In this document: positions 42,340 through 42,890 of the stretch, one piece after another
Numbering within the stretch: the first letter of the stretch is position 1
Layout: each line of letters opens with the position of its first letter
Assembly: GCA_949288585.1 (NCBI GenBank)
Contig: CASEKR010000010.1
Span: 1-42,890 of the forward strand
Length of the DNA: 42,890 nucleotides
Source of the DNA: an uncultured Bacteroides sp.
Lineage (GTDB): Bacteria; Bacteroidota; Bacteroidia; Bacteroidales; Bacteroidaceae
Direction: 5' to 3'
Notes under the pieces: generated by a model
The model's database searches: none
Seen by the model: only the letters and a program-made list of their open reading frames with translations
What the model was told of the DNA's origin: nothing
Made by a program: the position numbers and the translations under genes

Positions 42340-42890
42340 AGACTTCTAATTTCAGAGCATGTTTCATATTGTCGCTTAGCCGAACGATAATTTCATTTTT
42401 TCCTTGCGACAGATAGAGTTTGGATATGACGTTTTGATAGGCACGTCCTTTATTCGTATGAATGATATTAACTTTATCATCAGTTTGTTCACCTGCAATG
42501 ACCAAACTGACTTTCCCATTTTCAATTTCATGGTCTGAATAAATGATAATATGATGTTGGATGTAATCGTTTTTTCGCTGTGCGAAAGTTCTATATTTTA
42601 CCCATACGGGTTCCGCATAGCTACCCATCTTCCCATATTCATCAGGTGTGTTTTGGGTATCCAGTTTACGAGAACCAGTTCCTCCTCCCTTACTTTGAAC
42701 AGTCTTGTTGGAATGGCCGCTATATAATCCGCCATTGGAGGAAATGGTGGCTCTTGTTTTCTTTTCAATCAGTACTTTTCCCATAGATAAGGAACAATCA
42801 GTTTTTGTCTTATGAACACTTACGTATCCTATCTGCGTCAGAGTACGTCCAAGCAAGCAGCCAGCAATCTGGGTGTTGAAGCTCAAAGGG
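42326..42890 (-). CDS. C-terminal part of a protein running off the right edge
   Basis: The frame is open to the window end. The only start seen is a TTG at 42886 with no supporting leader, so the gene most likely begins outside. The visible 186 residues include a Gly/Ser-rich linker (about 45-75, with KGGGTGSRK) and a C-terminal beta-rich domain with HHIIIYSDHEIENG and NEIIVRLSDNMKHALKLEVYE. The end recalls the C-terminal domains of some GHKL-type ATPases in accessory clusters, but no ATPase motif lies in the window, so this is only a guess. It overlaps the next gene by 14 bases. Confidence 0.6.
   Translation of the reverse strand, partial: PLSFNTQIAGCLLGRTLTQIGYVSVHKTKTDCSLSMGKVLIEKKTRATISSNGGLYSGHSNKTVQSKGGGTGSRKLDTQNTPDEYGKMGSYAEPVWVKYRTFAQRKNDYIQHHIIIYSDHEIENGKVSLVIAGEQTDDKVNIIHTNKGRAYQNVISKLYLSQGKNEIIVRLSDNMKHALKLEVYESH

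Noticed and set aside
42884-42886. TTG at 42886 as a true start codon
   Set aside because: The frame is open to the window edge, there is no promoter or leader, and the Gly/Ser linker and C-terminal-type domain suggest the end of a longer protein.

Overview
The window looks like a chromosomal segment of a Bacteroidales bacterium, probably of the family Bacteroidaceae. The main reasons are a SusC/SusD pair, several promoters with the Bacteroides -7 box TAnnTTTG, DUF4434, head-GIN and DUF3109 proteins, an ACP gene divergent from purN, and an aroK-speA-argB gene order. The species cannot be told from this sequence. No tRNA, rRNA, CRISPR array, transposase or integrase was seen.

Region 1 (1-11463) is GC-rich core genome; one sampled 60-base line is 70% GC. 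Going right it holds the start of acpP (minus strand), purN, an unknown lipoprotein overlapping a PagL-like lipid A deacylase, a SprT/YgjP-like metallopeptidase, and a head-GIN beta-helix protein. A minus-strand series then follows: a split lysine exporter LysO, aroK, speA, argB, an ECF sigma factor and its anti-sigma factor. rnhB lies divergent from lysO.

Region 2 (about 11464-33306) is a sharply AT-rich island; two sampled 60-base lines are 42% and 28% GC. It carries fourteen plus-strand genes that look like one long polysaccharide-utilization locus (PUL) behind a near-perfect Bacteroides promoter at 11696-11728. The surface machinery is SusC, SusD and a surface glycan-binding lipoprotein. 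The envelope enzymes are three DUF4434 proteins (one fused to a metallophosphoesterase), a CE2-type acetyl esterase, an ADP-ribosylglycohydrolase-family lipoprotein, an NPCBM-GH27 alpha-galactosidase and an Sb-PDE-like PHP phosphodiesterase. The inner-membrane and cytoplasmic part is an MFS sugar porter, a GRP-type sugar transporter, an AGE-family 2-epimerase and a ribokinase. The ribokinase, the GRP transporter and the ribosyl-hydrolase fold recall the ribose-utilization (rus) loci of Bacteroides. The two phosphoesterases suggest a target bearing ribose and phosphodiesters, which is the main candidate for an undescribed system. No regulator is encoded in the locus.

Region 3 (33476-39786) returns to GC-rich core genes: gpmI, a small YafQ-type toxin-antitoxin pair, a DUF3109 cysteine-rich protein, and a tricorn-like S41 protease that is split by a frameshift near 37514.

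Region 4 (39887-42890) is again AT-rich. It holds a tight minus-strand operon of four poorly known proteins, one resembling DUF6339, running in from beyond the right edge. It may be an accessory system, possibly defence-related, but that is only inference. Three separate intergenic clusters of short GC-rich palindromic repeats (near 3126, 9712 and 36331) are unexplained.
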